Source: Flavobacterium circumlabens
Lineage (GTDB): Bacteria; Bacteroidota; Bacteroidia; Flavobacteriales; Flavobacteriaceae
NCBI RefSeq assembly: GCF_004345565.1
Contig: NZ_SLWA01000008.1
Span: 124,001 to 188,000, forward strand
Length of the DNA: 64,000 nucleotides
Direction: 5' to 3'
Part shown: positions 1 through 8,205 of the stretch, piece after piece
How positions within the stretch are numbered: the stretch's first letter is position 1
Layout of the letters: every line of letters begins with the position of its first letter
Notes under the pieces: generated by a model
The model's input: only the letters and a program-made list of their open reading frames with translations
Database searches by the model: none
What the model was told of the DNA's origin: nothing
Made by a program: the position numbers and the translations under genes

Positions 1-2
1 TC

Positions 3-1319
3 GACAATATTGATACGCTGTATGCAATTTACAAACAGGTTATTGATGTCGCTGAAGTTTCTTTTGAAGGTGAGCCTCTGAAAGGACTGCAAATTATGGG
101 AGTCCTCGAAAGTCGTGTTCTGGATTTTGATACTATAATCGTAACTTCTATGAACGAAGGGAAATTTCCTGCCGGGAAGTCCCAAAATTCATTTATTCCG
201 TATGATGTAAAAAGAGAATTAGATTTGCCGACTTTTAAAGAAAAAGATGCTATTTATACGTATCACTTTTATCATCTGCTGCAAAGGGCAAAAAATATTT
301 ACCTGATTTATAATACCGAAAATGATGGTTTAGATGCCGGAGAGCGCAGTCGTTTTATTACGCAGCTGGAAGTCGAAAAGCAAGTAAAACATAACCTTAC
401 TTTTGATATCTATAATCCTGTTTTGCCAACAACGGCTTACCAGCCAATGGTGATTCCAAAATCTGAAGCGGTTATGGAGCGATTAAAAGAAATTGCCGTA
501 ACTGGTTTTTCTCCGTCAGCTTTAACAAGTTATATACGGAATCCGATTGAATTTTATTTTCAGAAAATCCTTCGAATCCGCGAAGTGGAAGAGGTCGAAG
601 AAAATATTGCCTTAAATACGCTGGGAACTATTATTCATGAAACTTTAAAAGCCTTATACGATCCTTTTGTGGACAAATTTATTTCTGAATCGGATATAAA
701 AAATTGCTTTAAGCTGTTGGATGACGAAGTATTAAGGCAATTTAAACTGGTGTATAAAGAAGGGGAAATTAAAAAAGGACGAAATCTTCTGGCTTTTGAA
801 GTAGCCAAACGAAATGTTTCTAACTTCCTGAAAATGGAACTGGAGTCGATTGTAAACGGAGACGCCATTAAAATCATTGCTTTGGAAAAAACATTTGAGC
901 GTCACTTCAACCATCCTGATTTGCCATTTCCTGTCTTAATTAAGGGAAATGTGGACAGAATCGAGATGCGAAACGGGAAAGTAAGAATTATCGATTATAA
1001 GACCGGAAAAGTAGAAAAAACAAATGTAGTACTGAAGTCGTGGAATGGATTGACTCAGGAGCTTAAAAACGATAAAATCATTCAGGTTCTGGCTTATGCG
1101 TTTATGTTTGAGGAAGAAGCTGGTGCTATTCCTATGGAAGCCGGCATTATTTCCTTCAAAAATTTAAAATCAGGATTTCTTCCGTTTGGGTTTAAAGAAG
1201 AGAAAGAATTGGATATTACGGTTACAAAAGAAATTCTGAACAGTTATTTAGAAGAAGTGGCTTTACTGCTAAAGGAAATTTTTGATGCCGCTATTCCATT
1301 CGAGGAAAAAATAAATTAG
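3..1319 (+). CDS. PD-(D/E)XK nuclease / AddB-like exonuclease, C-terminal part
   Basis: Partial gene: the reading frame is open to the left edge of the window, so the start lies outside; an internal ATG at 96 is not the true start. The visible 438 residues begin in the helicase-like part, where IMGVLESRVLDF and SMNEGKFP resemble the late helicase motifs of AddB/RecB-type proteins. A C-terminal nuclease domain follows, with a conserved His in LGTIIHETLK, an acidic residue in GNVDRIE and the signature IIDYKTGKVE, which matches the D-(D/E)XK catalytic core. Such proteins pair with an AddA/UvrD-like helicase in double-strand break processing. I see no cysteines that would form the iron-sulfur staple of classical AddB, so it may be the Bacteroidota variant. 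The family is clear and the exact name is not. Confidence 0.85.
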   Translation, partial: DNIDTLYAIYKQVIDVAEVSFEGEPLKGLQIMGVLESRVLDFDTIIVTSMNEGKFPAGKSQNSFIPYDVKRELDLPTFKEKDAIYTYHFYHLLQRAKNIYLIYNTENDGLDAGERSRFITQLEVEKQVKHNLTFDIYNPVLPTTAYQPMVIPKSEAVMERLKEIAVTGFSPSALTSYIRNPIEFYFQKILRIREVEEVEENIALNTLGTIIHETLKALYDPFVDKFISESDIKNCFKLLDDEVLRQFKLVYKEGEIKKGRNLLAFEVAKRNVSNFLKMELESIVNGDAIKIIALEKTFERHFNHPDLPFPVLIKGNVDRIEMRNGKVRIIDYKTGKVEKTNVVLKSWNGLTQELKNDKIIQVLAYAFMFEEEAGAIPMEAGIISFKNLKSGFLPFGFKEEKELDITVTKEILNSYLEEVALLLKEIFDAAIPFEEKIN

Positions 1320-1428
1320 ATCACTAAGCTGTAAAAAGACGATTTTATTACCGGTTGAAAAGTAAAGGATAAACAGTTTTTGTAAAGAAAAGCATATTCA
1401 ATTCGTTTTCAACAAAAAAATAAAAGAG

Positions 1429-1716
1429 GTGTGCGATGGTAAATTATGCCACTTTGAAATTAAAACAGTTCTTTTTAATCATTCAAAATTTGTTTCATCA
1501 GAAGAAACTTGCGACTCATTATCACTTGCCAGGATTGACTGGTTCAATGAACGGGTCACGGAAAATTCAAAATTTCAGGGCCTGATTATTATCAATTCAA
1601 ATTGTGAAAATGTAATCATGATTTCAACCCGGTTAATTTTATGCAAAAATGGTAAGTTGCATGCTGTAAGTAAAAAAGCGGAAATTGTTAGAGAACAATT
1701 TCCGCTTTTTTTGTAA
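1429..1716 (+). CDS. Doubtful small ORF, hypothetical
   Basis: A 95-codon open frame that can only start at GTG (1429); I recognise no family. Its last 15 codons are the two arms of a strong bidirectional terminator (1672-1712) and its stop lies just past that hairpin. A small minus-strand gene ends at 1724, directly on the other side, and explains the terminator equally well. The frame may be a by-product of the hairpin and of AT-rich sequence. Kept at low confidence because the composition is not absurd for a protein. Confidence 0.25.
   Translation: MCDGKLCHFEIKTVLFNHSKFVSSEETCDSLSLARIDWFNERVTENSKFQGLIIINSNCENVIMISTRLILCKNGKLHAVSKKAEIVREQFPLFL
1672..1712. terminator. Bidirectional intrinsic terminator
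   Basis: Perfect hairpin: GCGGAAATTGTT, loop AGAG, AACAATTTCCGC, flanked by A6 on the left and T7 on the right. It can therefore stop transcription in both directions. It serves the small minus-strand gene ending at 1724 and any transcript arriving from the left. Confidence 0.85.
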
Positions 1717-1723
1717 GTAGTTT

Positions 1724-1867
1724 TTAGCTGAATATTTTTTTAAAGAAGCCTTTCTTTTTCTGTTCCTCCGTTATAGTATTGTTTATACTTCCGTTCTCAA
1801 AACGAAATCTTCTAAACTTCATCAGTTTTACATTTAGGTCAAAGCGTAATTCGTCTACCGTTTTCAT
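1724..1867 (-). CDS. Small basic protein, 47 aa, hypothetical
   Basis: Open frame of 47 codons starting at ATG (1867-1865) and ending with TAA at 1724. The product begins MKTVDELRFDLN, continues with a basic stretch (KLMKFRRFRF) and ends EEQKKKGFFKKIFS. The charged, helix-prone composition looks like a real small cytoplasmic protein. The stop lies 12 bp before a strong terminator in the minus direction, as expected for a short monocistronic gene. No family is recognised. Confidence 0.5.
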   Translation of the reverse strand: MKTVDELRFDLNVKLMKFRRFRFENGSINNTITEEQKKKGFFKKIFS

Positions 1868-2155
1868 CTGGATAATTTTTTTGCAAATTTATGAAAAACT
1901 TCCCGTAAACCCGCTTACACCAAAGGTTAATCACGTCATTTGAATTTTATTGAACAGATTGTTGTAATTATAGTTAAATTTCTTTTTTCTGTTAATTTTT
2001 TTTGCAGAATTTATTTTAAAAATAGTTAAAAATTAAAGGATAAATAAAAGTAACTCAGGTAATTAGAAGGGCTGTTTTTTTAACAAGTGTTTAGCGCACA
2101 ATTCTGTTTATTGAAAATATCTTTGAAGATTCTTAAATTTTTTTACAACAGCAAT

Positions 2156-2476
2156 ATGATTGATTTAAATACACTGGTGGAGGAAACCGGAGCGGAATCC
2201 GGATTGGTTTTTAATATAGATGGAATTTTGATGGAGTCTGTTAATCTTGAATATGACGGGAATGTAGCGGCAATGATAGGGATGATATTGAAGATGTGTT
2301 TGGAAATGACGGAAGATGTGAATAATGGAGATTTGAAACAAGTAATGATTAAGAATAACGACGGTATCGTGGTAGCGAATAAGAATTCGGACGATAATTG
2401 TGTTGCGCTGCTTTCTAAAGATATTAGTAAAATGGGACTTCTGTTACGCAGAATGGATACCGTTTTCAACAATTAA
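2156..2476 (+). CDS. Roadblock/LC7-type domain protein
   Basis: Small protein of 106 residues from the ATG at 2156; a longer frame from 2087 adds a low-complexity hydrophobic stretch and is less likely. The pattern is that of roadblock/LC7 (MglB-like) folds: a glycine-rich strand pair (ESGLVFNIDGILME), a central helix (VAAMIGMILKM), then strands with IKNNDGIVVA and a final helix. Such proteins bind small Ras-like GTPases or form regulatory dimers. It is followed after 17 bp by a second protein of similar size and similar predicted fold (2494), suggesting a heteromeric pair. The fold assignment is an inference from pattern only. Confidence 0.65.
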   Translation: MIDLNTLVEETGAESGLVFNIDGILMESVNLEYDGNVAAMIGMILKMCLEMTEDVNNGDLKQVMIKNNDGIVVANKNSDDNCVALLSKDISKMGLLLRRMDTVFNN

Positions 2477-2493
2477 TTAAATACAATTAAAAC

Positions 2494-2868
2494 ATGTCAG
2501 ATTTTTTACAGAATTTTCAAAACGATTTAAAAGAGAATATTAATGGATTTATTGCCGTTTCAGTAACTGAGGTTGAAACAGGAATGTCTTATTGTTCACT
2601 TTCTTTAAATCCAAATTTTGACCCTGAATTAGCATCCGCTTATAATTTAGAAGTCGTAAAAGCAAAATTGAATGCCATCAAAGCTTTAGGATTAGATCAA
2701 AAAATCAATGATATCTTAATTACACTAACAGATCAGATACACATTATAGATGTTTCTGAAGATGGTAAATATTTTATTTACCTTGCGGTTGATGCTACCA
2801 AAGCAAATCTTGGATTAACAAGAGCAACTTTGGCGAAATTCAAAAAGGATATTATCTCAAAATTATAA
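2494..2868 (+). CDS. Hypothetical protein, partner of the roadblock-type protein
   Basis: Protein of 124 residues beginning MSDFLQNFQNDL. Its order of segments resembles the upstream gene: N-terminal helix, strand pair (INGFIAVSVTEVETGMSY), long central helix with many small residues (ASAYNLEVVKAKLNAIKAL), strands (DILITLTDQIHIIDVS and YFIYLAVD) and a C-terminal helix. This suggests a second roadblock-like subunit. The 17-bp gap indicates co-transcription. A terminator follows at 2893. Function unknown; polarity or GTPase regulation would be a guess based on the neighbour. Confidence 0.7.
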   Translation: MSDFLQNFQNDLKENINGFIAVSVTEVETGMSYCSLSLNPNFDPELASAYNLEVVKAKLNAIKALGLDQKINDILITLTDQIHIIDVSEDGKYFIYLAVDATKANLGLTRATLAKFKKDIISKL

Positions 2869-2892
2869 TGTAATTTTGCCCCCAATAATGAG

Positions 2893-2930
2893 AAAAAGGC
2901 TGTTTCAAAATTTTTTGAACAGCCTTTTTT
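2893..2930. terminator. Bidirectional intrinsic terminator
   Basis: AAAAAGGCTGTT pairs with AACAGCCTTTTT around a 13-nt loop. A-runs on one side and T-runs on the other allow use from both strands. It sits between two convergent genes (ends 2868 on plus, 2949 on minus). Confidence 0.85.
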
Positions 2931-2948
2931 GCTTTTGCAGGTTGTGAT

Positions 2949-3725
2949 TTATTTAAAGAAATCAGCTAATATTACTTTCAATTCTTCTTTGTTTTCAATC
3001 TGACTCATATGTCCATCGTCAAAAGAAACAAGTTCTGCAGTTGTATCTTCTATTTGTGTTATGTTTTCTTCGTAGTTTAAAACCGGATCTTTCCTGCCTA
3101 AAACCAATAAAACCGGAAAAAGATTTCCGCGTAATAGTGCCTCCCTGTCTTTTCTGATTTTCATTCCTTCTAAAGAAGCTACAATTCCCTGTAATGGAGT
3201 CTTTAAGGCCTGAATTTTAACTTTCTCAATTTCTGCTGCTAATTTTGTTCTGTTGTTTTCACTAAACAAATTCGCTATAGCGAGGCTTACAAAGGCTACA
3301 TAATTTTGTTTCACCGCTTTAATGGCGCGGGTTCTGTTTAATTTTTTCTCGGCGCTGTCTTCTTTGGCAGTAGAATTTAATAAAACTAATTTCTTAATGC
3401 TGGCCGGATATAATTCAGCCAGAGCCAAAGCAACATAACCTCCCATAGAATGTCCTGCAACAATTGCTTTTCCGATTTTTAAATGTTCTAAAACTTCCTG
3501 GACAACATGGGCATTATCTTCCATAGAATGTACATAGCCCAAAGAATCCGATTCTCCGTGGCCTAATAAATCGATTGTGACAACTCGGTATTCTTCAGAA
3601 AAAAGAGCAACATATTCCTGCCACATTGTTTTGTTTTCCAGAAAACCGTGCAGCAACACAATTGCTGTTCCTTGGCCGGAATCGGTATAAGATATTTTGG
3701 TGTTTTTGTATAATAGCGTTTTCAA
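2949..3725 (-). CDS. Alpha/beta hydrolase
   Basis: 258 residues, single alpha/beta-hydrolase fold with no signal peptide, so cytoplasmic. Visible motifs: oxyanion-hole segment LLHGFLEN after strand 3, nucleophile elbow GHSMGG, the acid in LGRKDPVL and the catalytic His in DDGHMSQIEN. Size and the HGF...GHSMGG layout resemble the MenH/esterase-like group, but substrate cannot be told from sequence and no menaquinone genes are adjacent. Monocistronic between two terminators. Confidence 0.85.
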   Translation of the reverse strand: MKTLLYKNTKISYTDSGQGTAIVLLHGFLENKTMWQEYVALFSEEYRVVTIDLLGHGESDSLGYVHSMEDNAHVVQEVLEHLKIGKAIVAGHSMGGYVALALAELYPASIKKLVLLNSTAKEDSAEKKLNRTRAIKAVKQNYVAFVSLAIANLFSENNRTKLAAEIEKVKIQALKTPLQGIVASLEGMKIRKDREALLRGNLFPVLLVLGRKDPVLNYEENITQIEDTTAELVSFDDGHMSQIENKEELKVILADFFK

Positions 3726-3779
3726 GACGTTTGATTTAAGTATAAAATTAAGGTATTATTTTAAAACGGCAGTAAAATT

Positions 3780-3815
3780 AAAACGGCTCGCATTTCTGAA
3801 AGCCGTTTGTTTTTT
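3780..3815 (-). terminator. Intrinsic terminator
   Basis: AAACGGCT at 3781-3788 pairs with AGCCGTTT at 3801-3808, followed on plus by GTTTTTT and preceded by AAATTA. The left end of the minus-strand hydrolase gene at 3814 touches the structure, so it most likely ends that gene. Confidence 0.6.
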
Positions 3816-4713
3816 ATGATTTCAAAAAGGAATTTATTTCTAGGAAAAACTTTTCCCGAGCATCCAGCCATCCATAATGTTTGGAATGTTCGAGGAAAAC
3901 CAGTTTTGAATTGGGAAGTGTCTGATGTGCCAGTTCTCCAATTTCGTTACTGATAATATCTTCTTTTCCCTGAATGATCAGCACCGGATTTCTGAATTGT
4001 TTCAATTTCGTTTTGCAGTCAAAATTCATTTTCTGCATATCACCCCATAACAGCCCGTTTATAGTCGAATTGCCTTGTGTTAATCTTTCGGCGATTATTG
4101 GGGCATATTGCTGATCGTAAACATAGGCAGGTGCCATAGCTCTTCCTCTTCCGATTCTTGCTGTGTATGAAGTATCGCCTTTTTCGATTTTAGTATTCCA
4201 GTAATTCAGGGAATCTTTTTGAGACTGATTCAGGCCCGCTTCTATAAGGTTGGCGCTTTTCAGCAAAGTCAGATCAACACCTCCGGAAGACGATAAAATT
4301 AATTTGTCGATACTTTCCGGATAAAGGGTCGCATAATAAGAAGCCAGCATTCCTCCAAAAGAATGCCCGAGAATGTTCCATTTTTTGATTTTAAGATGTT
4401 TTCTCAATGACTCGATATCACCAGCCATTAATTGCATCGAAATAGTCTTAGCGTTTAAATTTGTCAATTTTGATTTTCCCGTTCCCCTTTGGTCGTAAAT
4501 AATGGTTTCCTGATTTTCAGACAGCTTTTTGGCCATGTCTTCAAAACCATTACTGTTCATTCCCGGTCCGCCATTAATAATTAAAAGCGGTTCACCTTTT
4601 CCGAATGTTTTATAGTACGTCAGGCTGGAATCACTGTTCTTAGCATAGCCTTCCGTTTGAGCGAAAGCCTTACCAAGAAAGATCAGACAGGTAATTAGAA
4701 AAAGCTTTTTCAT
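3814..4713 (-). CDS. Secreted alpha/beta hydrolase, proline iminopeptidase-like (S33)
   Basis: 299 residues with a clear signal peptide (MKKLFLITCLIFLGKAFAQ), so exported. Features of the S33 prolyl aminopeptidase group are present: oxyanion motif GGPGMNSNG, YDQRGTGKS, nucleophile elbow GHSFGG, acid in IQGKEDIIS and His in LEHSKHYGW. Its start lies 8 bp from the end of the upstream aminopeptidase P gene (4722), and both run in the same direction, which suggests a two-gene operon for peptide turnover (Xaa-Pro bonds by PepP, N-terminal residues by this enzyme). Substrate is an inference; other S33-like hydrolases share these motifs. Confidence 0.85.
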   Translation of the reverse strand: MKKLFLITCLIFLGKAFAQTEGYAKNSDSSLTYYKTFGKGEPLLIINGGPGMNSNGFEDMAKKLSENQETIIYDQRGTGKSKLTNLNAKTISMQLMAGDIESLRKHLKIKKWNILGHSFGGMLASYYATLYPESIDKLILSSSGGVDLTLLKSANLIEAGLNQSQKDSLNYWNTKIEKGDTSYTARIGRGRAMAPAYVYDQQYAPIIAERLTQGNSTINGLLWGDMQKMNFDCKTKLKQFRNPVLIIQGKEDIISNEIGELAHQTLPNSKLVFLEHSKHYGWLDAREKFFLEINSFLKS

Positions 4714-4721
4714 TGCAATGC

Positions 4722-6014
4722 TTATGAATTCATTAAACTCTCGATTTCATCTGCTTCAATCGGAATATTGCGCATCAGGTTAAATGGCTCTCCTTTTTCC
4801 TGCACCACAACGTTGTCTTCCAAACGGATTCCGAAACCTTCTGCCGGAATGTAGATTCCTGGTTCAACCGTAAAAACCATATTGGCTTTCATGGGTTCGT
4901 GCAGCAATCCGTAATCGTGCGTGTCCAGTCCCATGTGGTGGGAAGTTCCGTGCATGAAATATTTTTTGTAGGCTGGCCATTCCGGATTTTCGTTCTGAAC
5001 ATCGGCTTTGTCAATTAAGCCCAGACCCAGTAATTCAGAAGTCATGATTTTACCTACTTCAATATGGTATTGTTTCCAAAGTGTTCCCGGAGTCAGCATT
5101 TTGGTGGCTTCGTTTTTTACTTTTAGAACCGCATTGTAAACTGCTTTTTGTCTTTCGGAATATCTCCCTGAAACCGGAATTGTTCTGGTCATATCGCTAG
5201 AATAGTTAGCATATTCAGCCGCTACATCCAGTAAAATCAAATCACCGGCTTTACATTGCTGGTTGTTTTCGATATAATGCAAAACGTTTGCACTGTTTCC
5301 TGATGCAATAATTGGGGTGTAAGCAAAACCTTTAGAACGGTTGCGAATGAATTCGTGAATCAGTTCAGCTTCGATTTCATATTCGGTCACATTTGGTTTT
5401 ACAAACGATAATAATCTTCGGAAACCTTTCTCGGTAATATCACATGCCTGCTGAATCAAATCGATTTCTTCGCTTTCTTTTACAGAACGTATGCGTTGCA
5501 AGATTGGGTTGCTTTTCGATACGTTGTGTGCCGGATAACGTTCTTTCCACCATTTTACGAAACGGGCTTCACGGGTTTCTGTTTCCACGGTAGCACGGTA
5601 ATGTTCGTTGGTGTTGATGTACATCGTGTCGGCATACGTCATCATTTCGTTCAAAATTTTATGAAAATCCTGTAACCAATACACCGTTCTGATTCCTGAA
5701 ACCTGAAAAGCGCGTTCTTTACTTAGCTTTTCACCTTCCCAAACTGCAATATGATCGTTGGTTTCTTTCAGGAAAAGAATCTCTTTTTGGTTCTCGTAAG
5801 GCGCATCCGGAAACAAAAGCAAAATACTTTCTTCCTGATCGACACCGCTCAGATAAAAAATGTCTCTGTGTTGTGCAAACGGCAAAGTACTGTCGGCACT
5901 AACGGGGTAAATGTCATTGGAATTGAAAACGGCAACACTGTTAGGTTTCATTTCTGCCGTGAATTTTCTGCGGTTTTTTACAAAAAGAGCGCTGTTTATT
6001 TGATGATATTTCAT
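4722..6014 (-). CDS. pepP: Xaa-Pro aminopeptidase (aminopeptidase P, M24B)
   Basis: 430 residues, normal length for aminopeptidase P. The N-terminal AMP_N domain (about 1-130) is followed by the pita-bread catalytic domain. The five metal ligands can be seen: Asp in LLDVAAEY, Asp in SSDMTRTIPV, His in GTSHHMGLDTHD, Glu in TVEPGIYIP and Glu in GIRLEDNVVV. It removes N-terminal residues that precede proline, using two Mn ions, in the cytoplasm. It is the first gene of a likely pair with the S33-like hydrolase downstream (8-bp gap). Confidence 0.95.
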   Translation of the reverse strand: MKYHQINSALFVKNRRKFTAEMKPNSVAVFNSNDIYPVSADSTLPFAQHRDIFYLSGVDQEESILLLFPDAPYENQKEILFLKETNDHIAVWEGEKLSKERAFQVSGIRTVYWLQDFHKILNEMMTYADTMYINTNEHYRATVETETREARFVKWWKERYPAHNVSKSNPILQRIRSVKESEEIDLIQQACDITEKGFRRLLSFVKPNVTEYEIEAELIHEFIRNRSKGFAYTPIIASGNSANVLHYIENNQQCKAGDLILLDVAAEYANYSSDMTRTIPVSGRYSERQKAVYNAVLKVKNEATKMLTPGTLWKQYHIEVGKIMTSELLGLGLIDKADVQNENPEWPAYKKYFMHGTSHHMGLDTHDYGLLHEPMKANMVFTVEPGIYIPAEGFGIRLEDNVVVQEKGEPFNLMRNIPIEADEIESLMNS

Positions 6015-6501
6015 AATAATTTCGTTTTTGAACTTCGAATTTCAAAATTACATTTTTTTACAGAAGTGGCGTATAATTGATTTATTAAAGTTTTCTTATT
6101 TGTTTGGGATTTTTTCTCTCGCAGATTTGGCGGATTAAGCAGATTTTTTCTTTTGATCTTAATAATGTTTTTTAGCCCTAAAGAACACTAGGGTTTACGC
6201 AAGTACACAAAGCTTTTACACAATCTTGTCATTTCGACGAAGGAGACTCGAGCGATAGCGAACAGACGAAGTAAATCTCAGCAAGTAGCTCTACAAAGAT
6301 TGATAAGTTTTGGGGCGTATCCCTCTGGCTTTTCGCGATAGCTATCGGGATTCGGCTATATTTTTTATTCAGTTTCACTTCACAAAAGGATATCGCCTCT
6401 ATGCCTCACGCGAAACTCGTTTTTGTGAGAAATGAAGTTTTGTGAAAATAATAAATATCTTTGAGACGAGCCTTTTTAAAAATGCTTTTTAAAATTTATA
6501 A
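6015..6501. repeat. Intergenic region with Flavobacterium-type dispersed repeats
   Basis: 487 bp without a convincing gene. From about 6226 the sequence GTCATTTCGACGAAGGAGA continues after an interruption as AATCTCAGCAAGTAGC, which I recognise as a common intergenic repeat of Flavobacterium genomes. A second segment (6311-6355) with GGGGCGTATCCCTCTGGC and GCGATAGCTATCGGGATTC looks like a decayed copy of another such repeat. From 6380 a long imperfect inverted pair (TTCACTTCACAAAA near 6385, TTTTGTGAGAAATGAA near 6421) may fold. Recognition of the families is from memory, not a search. Confidence 0.5.
6247..6273 (+). repeat. 27-bp inserted module, copy 1
   Basis: CTCGAGCGATAGCGAA followed by CAGACGAAGTA interrupts the intergenic repeat between GGAGA and AATCTC. 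A second copy (24 of 27 identical) interrupts a different repeat at 25283-25309. Removing the 27 bp restores a continuous repeat sequence in both places. Confidence 0.6.
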
Positions 6502-7443
6502 ATGGAGAAAAAAAAACATCATTATGTTTGGCGGGATTATTTACGTTCTTGGAGTTCAGGTGAATATGTTTTTACATATTCAAAAAGGCAAAATAAAATA
6601 TTTACTTCTAATTTAATGGGAGTTGCTATGGAAAAATATTTTTATGCCCTTGAAGAATTTACTCTTGAAGAAGAAATAAAGTTAAAAGAAATCGTTAAAG
6701 CTTGTAGCAATGAAGCTGTGGTTGACCTTAATTTAGAATTATATGAATCCTTTATTATTTACTCTAAAATTCTTAGGTTTCAAAAAGAGAATGCATTTGT
6801 AATTGATTCAGAAACTCAACAAGAAAAACTTGATAAAATAACAAAATTAATTAAGTCAAATCTATTTGAAGAATTTCATACAATAATTGAAAACTACGGT
6901 AGTAGAATAATTAAAATAAAAAGTTTTGAAGAGATTAGGATGTTTGACGATGGGGATAATCTATTTTTTTTCTTCATTTTTTTATGTTCTCAATTTTTAA
7001 GAACAAAAAAAATGAAGAAAAAATTAGAGTTATTGTGTGAAAAAAATGAATTAATAATCCCAAAATTTATAAATATAATTTCTTTAGTTTTTGCAAATTC
7101 ACTTGCGGTTTCACTTGCAGACAATAAAGATGTGAGATATGTTTTTTATGAAAATAAAACAGATCTTAATTTTATAACTTCTGATCAACCACTAATGAAC
7201 TTAAAATTTAATGATAAAGATAAGAATGGAAAGACTCTAGAATTTGAATTTTATTATCCTATTAATGCTAGAATTGCTATTCTTATACATTTAAAAAATC
7301 AAGAAAATAAATATGAGCATATTTTTATTGACAAAAAAAACGTGAAAGAACTAAATGATCATATATATCATTATGCTGATGATCATGTTTTTGCAAAAAC
7401 TAAAAGCCAACTAGAAGAATATATGAGTAAAGAAAAGTCATAA
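6502..7443 (+). CDS. DUF4238 domain protein
   Basis: 313 residues, cytoplasmic. The N-terminus (KKKHHYVWRDYLRSWSS) matches the HHYVP...L opening typical of DUF4238, and NFITSDQPLMNL near residue 230 matches the conserved TSD-P segment. The gene is markedly more AT-rich than its neighbours (long A and T runs, frequent AAA and ATA codons), which suggests recent transfer. It stands alone next to decayed repeats and is closed by a terminator at 7474. DUF4238 has no known activity; isolated AT-rich members are often accessory genes, but I do not assign a defence role. Confidence 0.75.
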   Translation: MEKKKHHYVWRDYLRSWSSGEYVFTYSKRQNKIFTSNLMGVAMEKYFYALEEFTLEEEIKLKEIVKACSNEAVVDLNLELYESFIIYSKILRFQKENAFVIDSETQQEKLDKITKLIKSNLFEEFHTIIENYGSRIIKIKSFEEIRMFDDGDNLFFFFIFLCSQFLRTKKMKKKLELLCEKNELIIPKFINIISLVFANSLAVSLADNKDVRYVFYENKTDLNFITSDQPLMNLKFNDKDKNGKTLEFEFYYPINARIAILIHLKNQENKYEHIFIDKKNVKELNDHIYHYADDHVFAKTKSQLEEYMSKEKS

Positions 7444-7473
7444 TTTTTCAGTTTAATCAATCACTTTTATATA

Positions 7474-7512
7474 AAAAAACCGAAGTTTCCAATTTGAAAA
7501 CTTCGGTTTTTT
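7474..7512. terminator. Bidirectional intrinsic terminator
   Basis: AAAACCGAAGTTT pairs with AAACTTCGGTTTT around TCCAATTTG, with A-run and T-run on the two sides. It lies between convergent genes ending at 7443 (plus) and 7537 (minus). Confidence 0.85.
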
Positions 7513-7536
7513 CTATAAATATATCTTTCGTATAAT

Positions 7537-7956
7537 TTATTTTTTCTCACTCAACAACTTCTCCAAAAGAGCAACTTTTTCTCTTTCAGCTTCAACCAAT
7601 CGTTCGTAAAGTTTTTCATTCTTATCAAAAGCTTCAAACATTTTATCAAACGGATTAAAAGTACAGCCATAACTAATAACTGAAGAACCATTGTTGTTGT
7701 CAATGTCGAAAGTGTTCCCAATAATATTAAAAACAGCATCTTCAGAAAAGTTTTTTATTACGTCAGATGTTACTCCTAAAGCCTCTGCGATTGCTTTTAG
7801 TTTTTCATCATCAACATTTTCACTTCCTTCAATGCTTGAAACAGTTTGCTGGCTAACGCCAATCGCAATAGCAAGTGCTTCCTGCTTCATGTCGCGAAGC
7901 TCTCTGATTCGGCTTATGTTTCGCCCGATGTGTCTTGGTTTTGGTGCTGTGCTCAT
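7537..7956 (-). CDS. XRE-family HTH transcriptional regulator
   Basis: 139 residues. An N-terminal helix-turn-helix of the Cro/C1 type spans about residues 10-66 (IGRNISRIRELRDMKQEALA, then GVSQQTVSSIEGSE). The middle (FNIIGNTFDIDNNNGSSV) and the C-terminal coiled segment (YERLVEAEREKVALLEKLL) are typical of small Flavobacterium XRE proteins and probably mediate dimerisation. Its targets are unknown; no partner toxin is adjacent. Confidence 0.85.
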   Translation of the reverse strand: MSTAPKPRHIGRNISRIRELRDMKQEALAIAIGVSQQTVSSIEGSENVDDEKLKAIAEALGVTSDVIKNFSEDAVFNIIGNTFDIDNNNGSSVISYGCTFNPFDKMFEAFDKNEKLYERLVEAEREKVALLEKLLSEKK

Positions 7957-8205
7957 AGTTCAAAGATATTTAAAATTCTTTTATGTTTTTTGGTTTTGAT
8001 TAAAAACGGATCTTTGTTTGTGGGGTGGATTTTGTAAATTGGTTTCTTAATTTTGTAAACATACAATTTTTCTTACTATTTTTAATTCTGATTGTAGATT
8101 TTTATAATCATGATAATAGAAGACAACCATTTCGTTCCCGCAATTAGACGAAATCCACTTTAGTGTCTGTGGCAAAAAGCAGTTCGATTCAATAAAAAAA
8201 TAAAA

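Noticed and set aside
635-914. Minus-strand ORFs of 60-80 codons inside the nuclease gene
   Set aside because: They lie wholly within a well-supported gene, show no protein-like pattern and overlap each other in different frames.
6226-6355. Possible small RNA or IS remnant
   Set aside because: It matches the pattern of dispersed intergenic repeats; no transposase fragment, terminal inverted repeat or promoter-terminator pair was found.
7537-7956. Antitoxin of a toxin-antitoxin pair
   Set aside because: The XRE protein has no small partner gene; its neighbours are convergent or far away.
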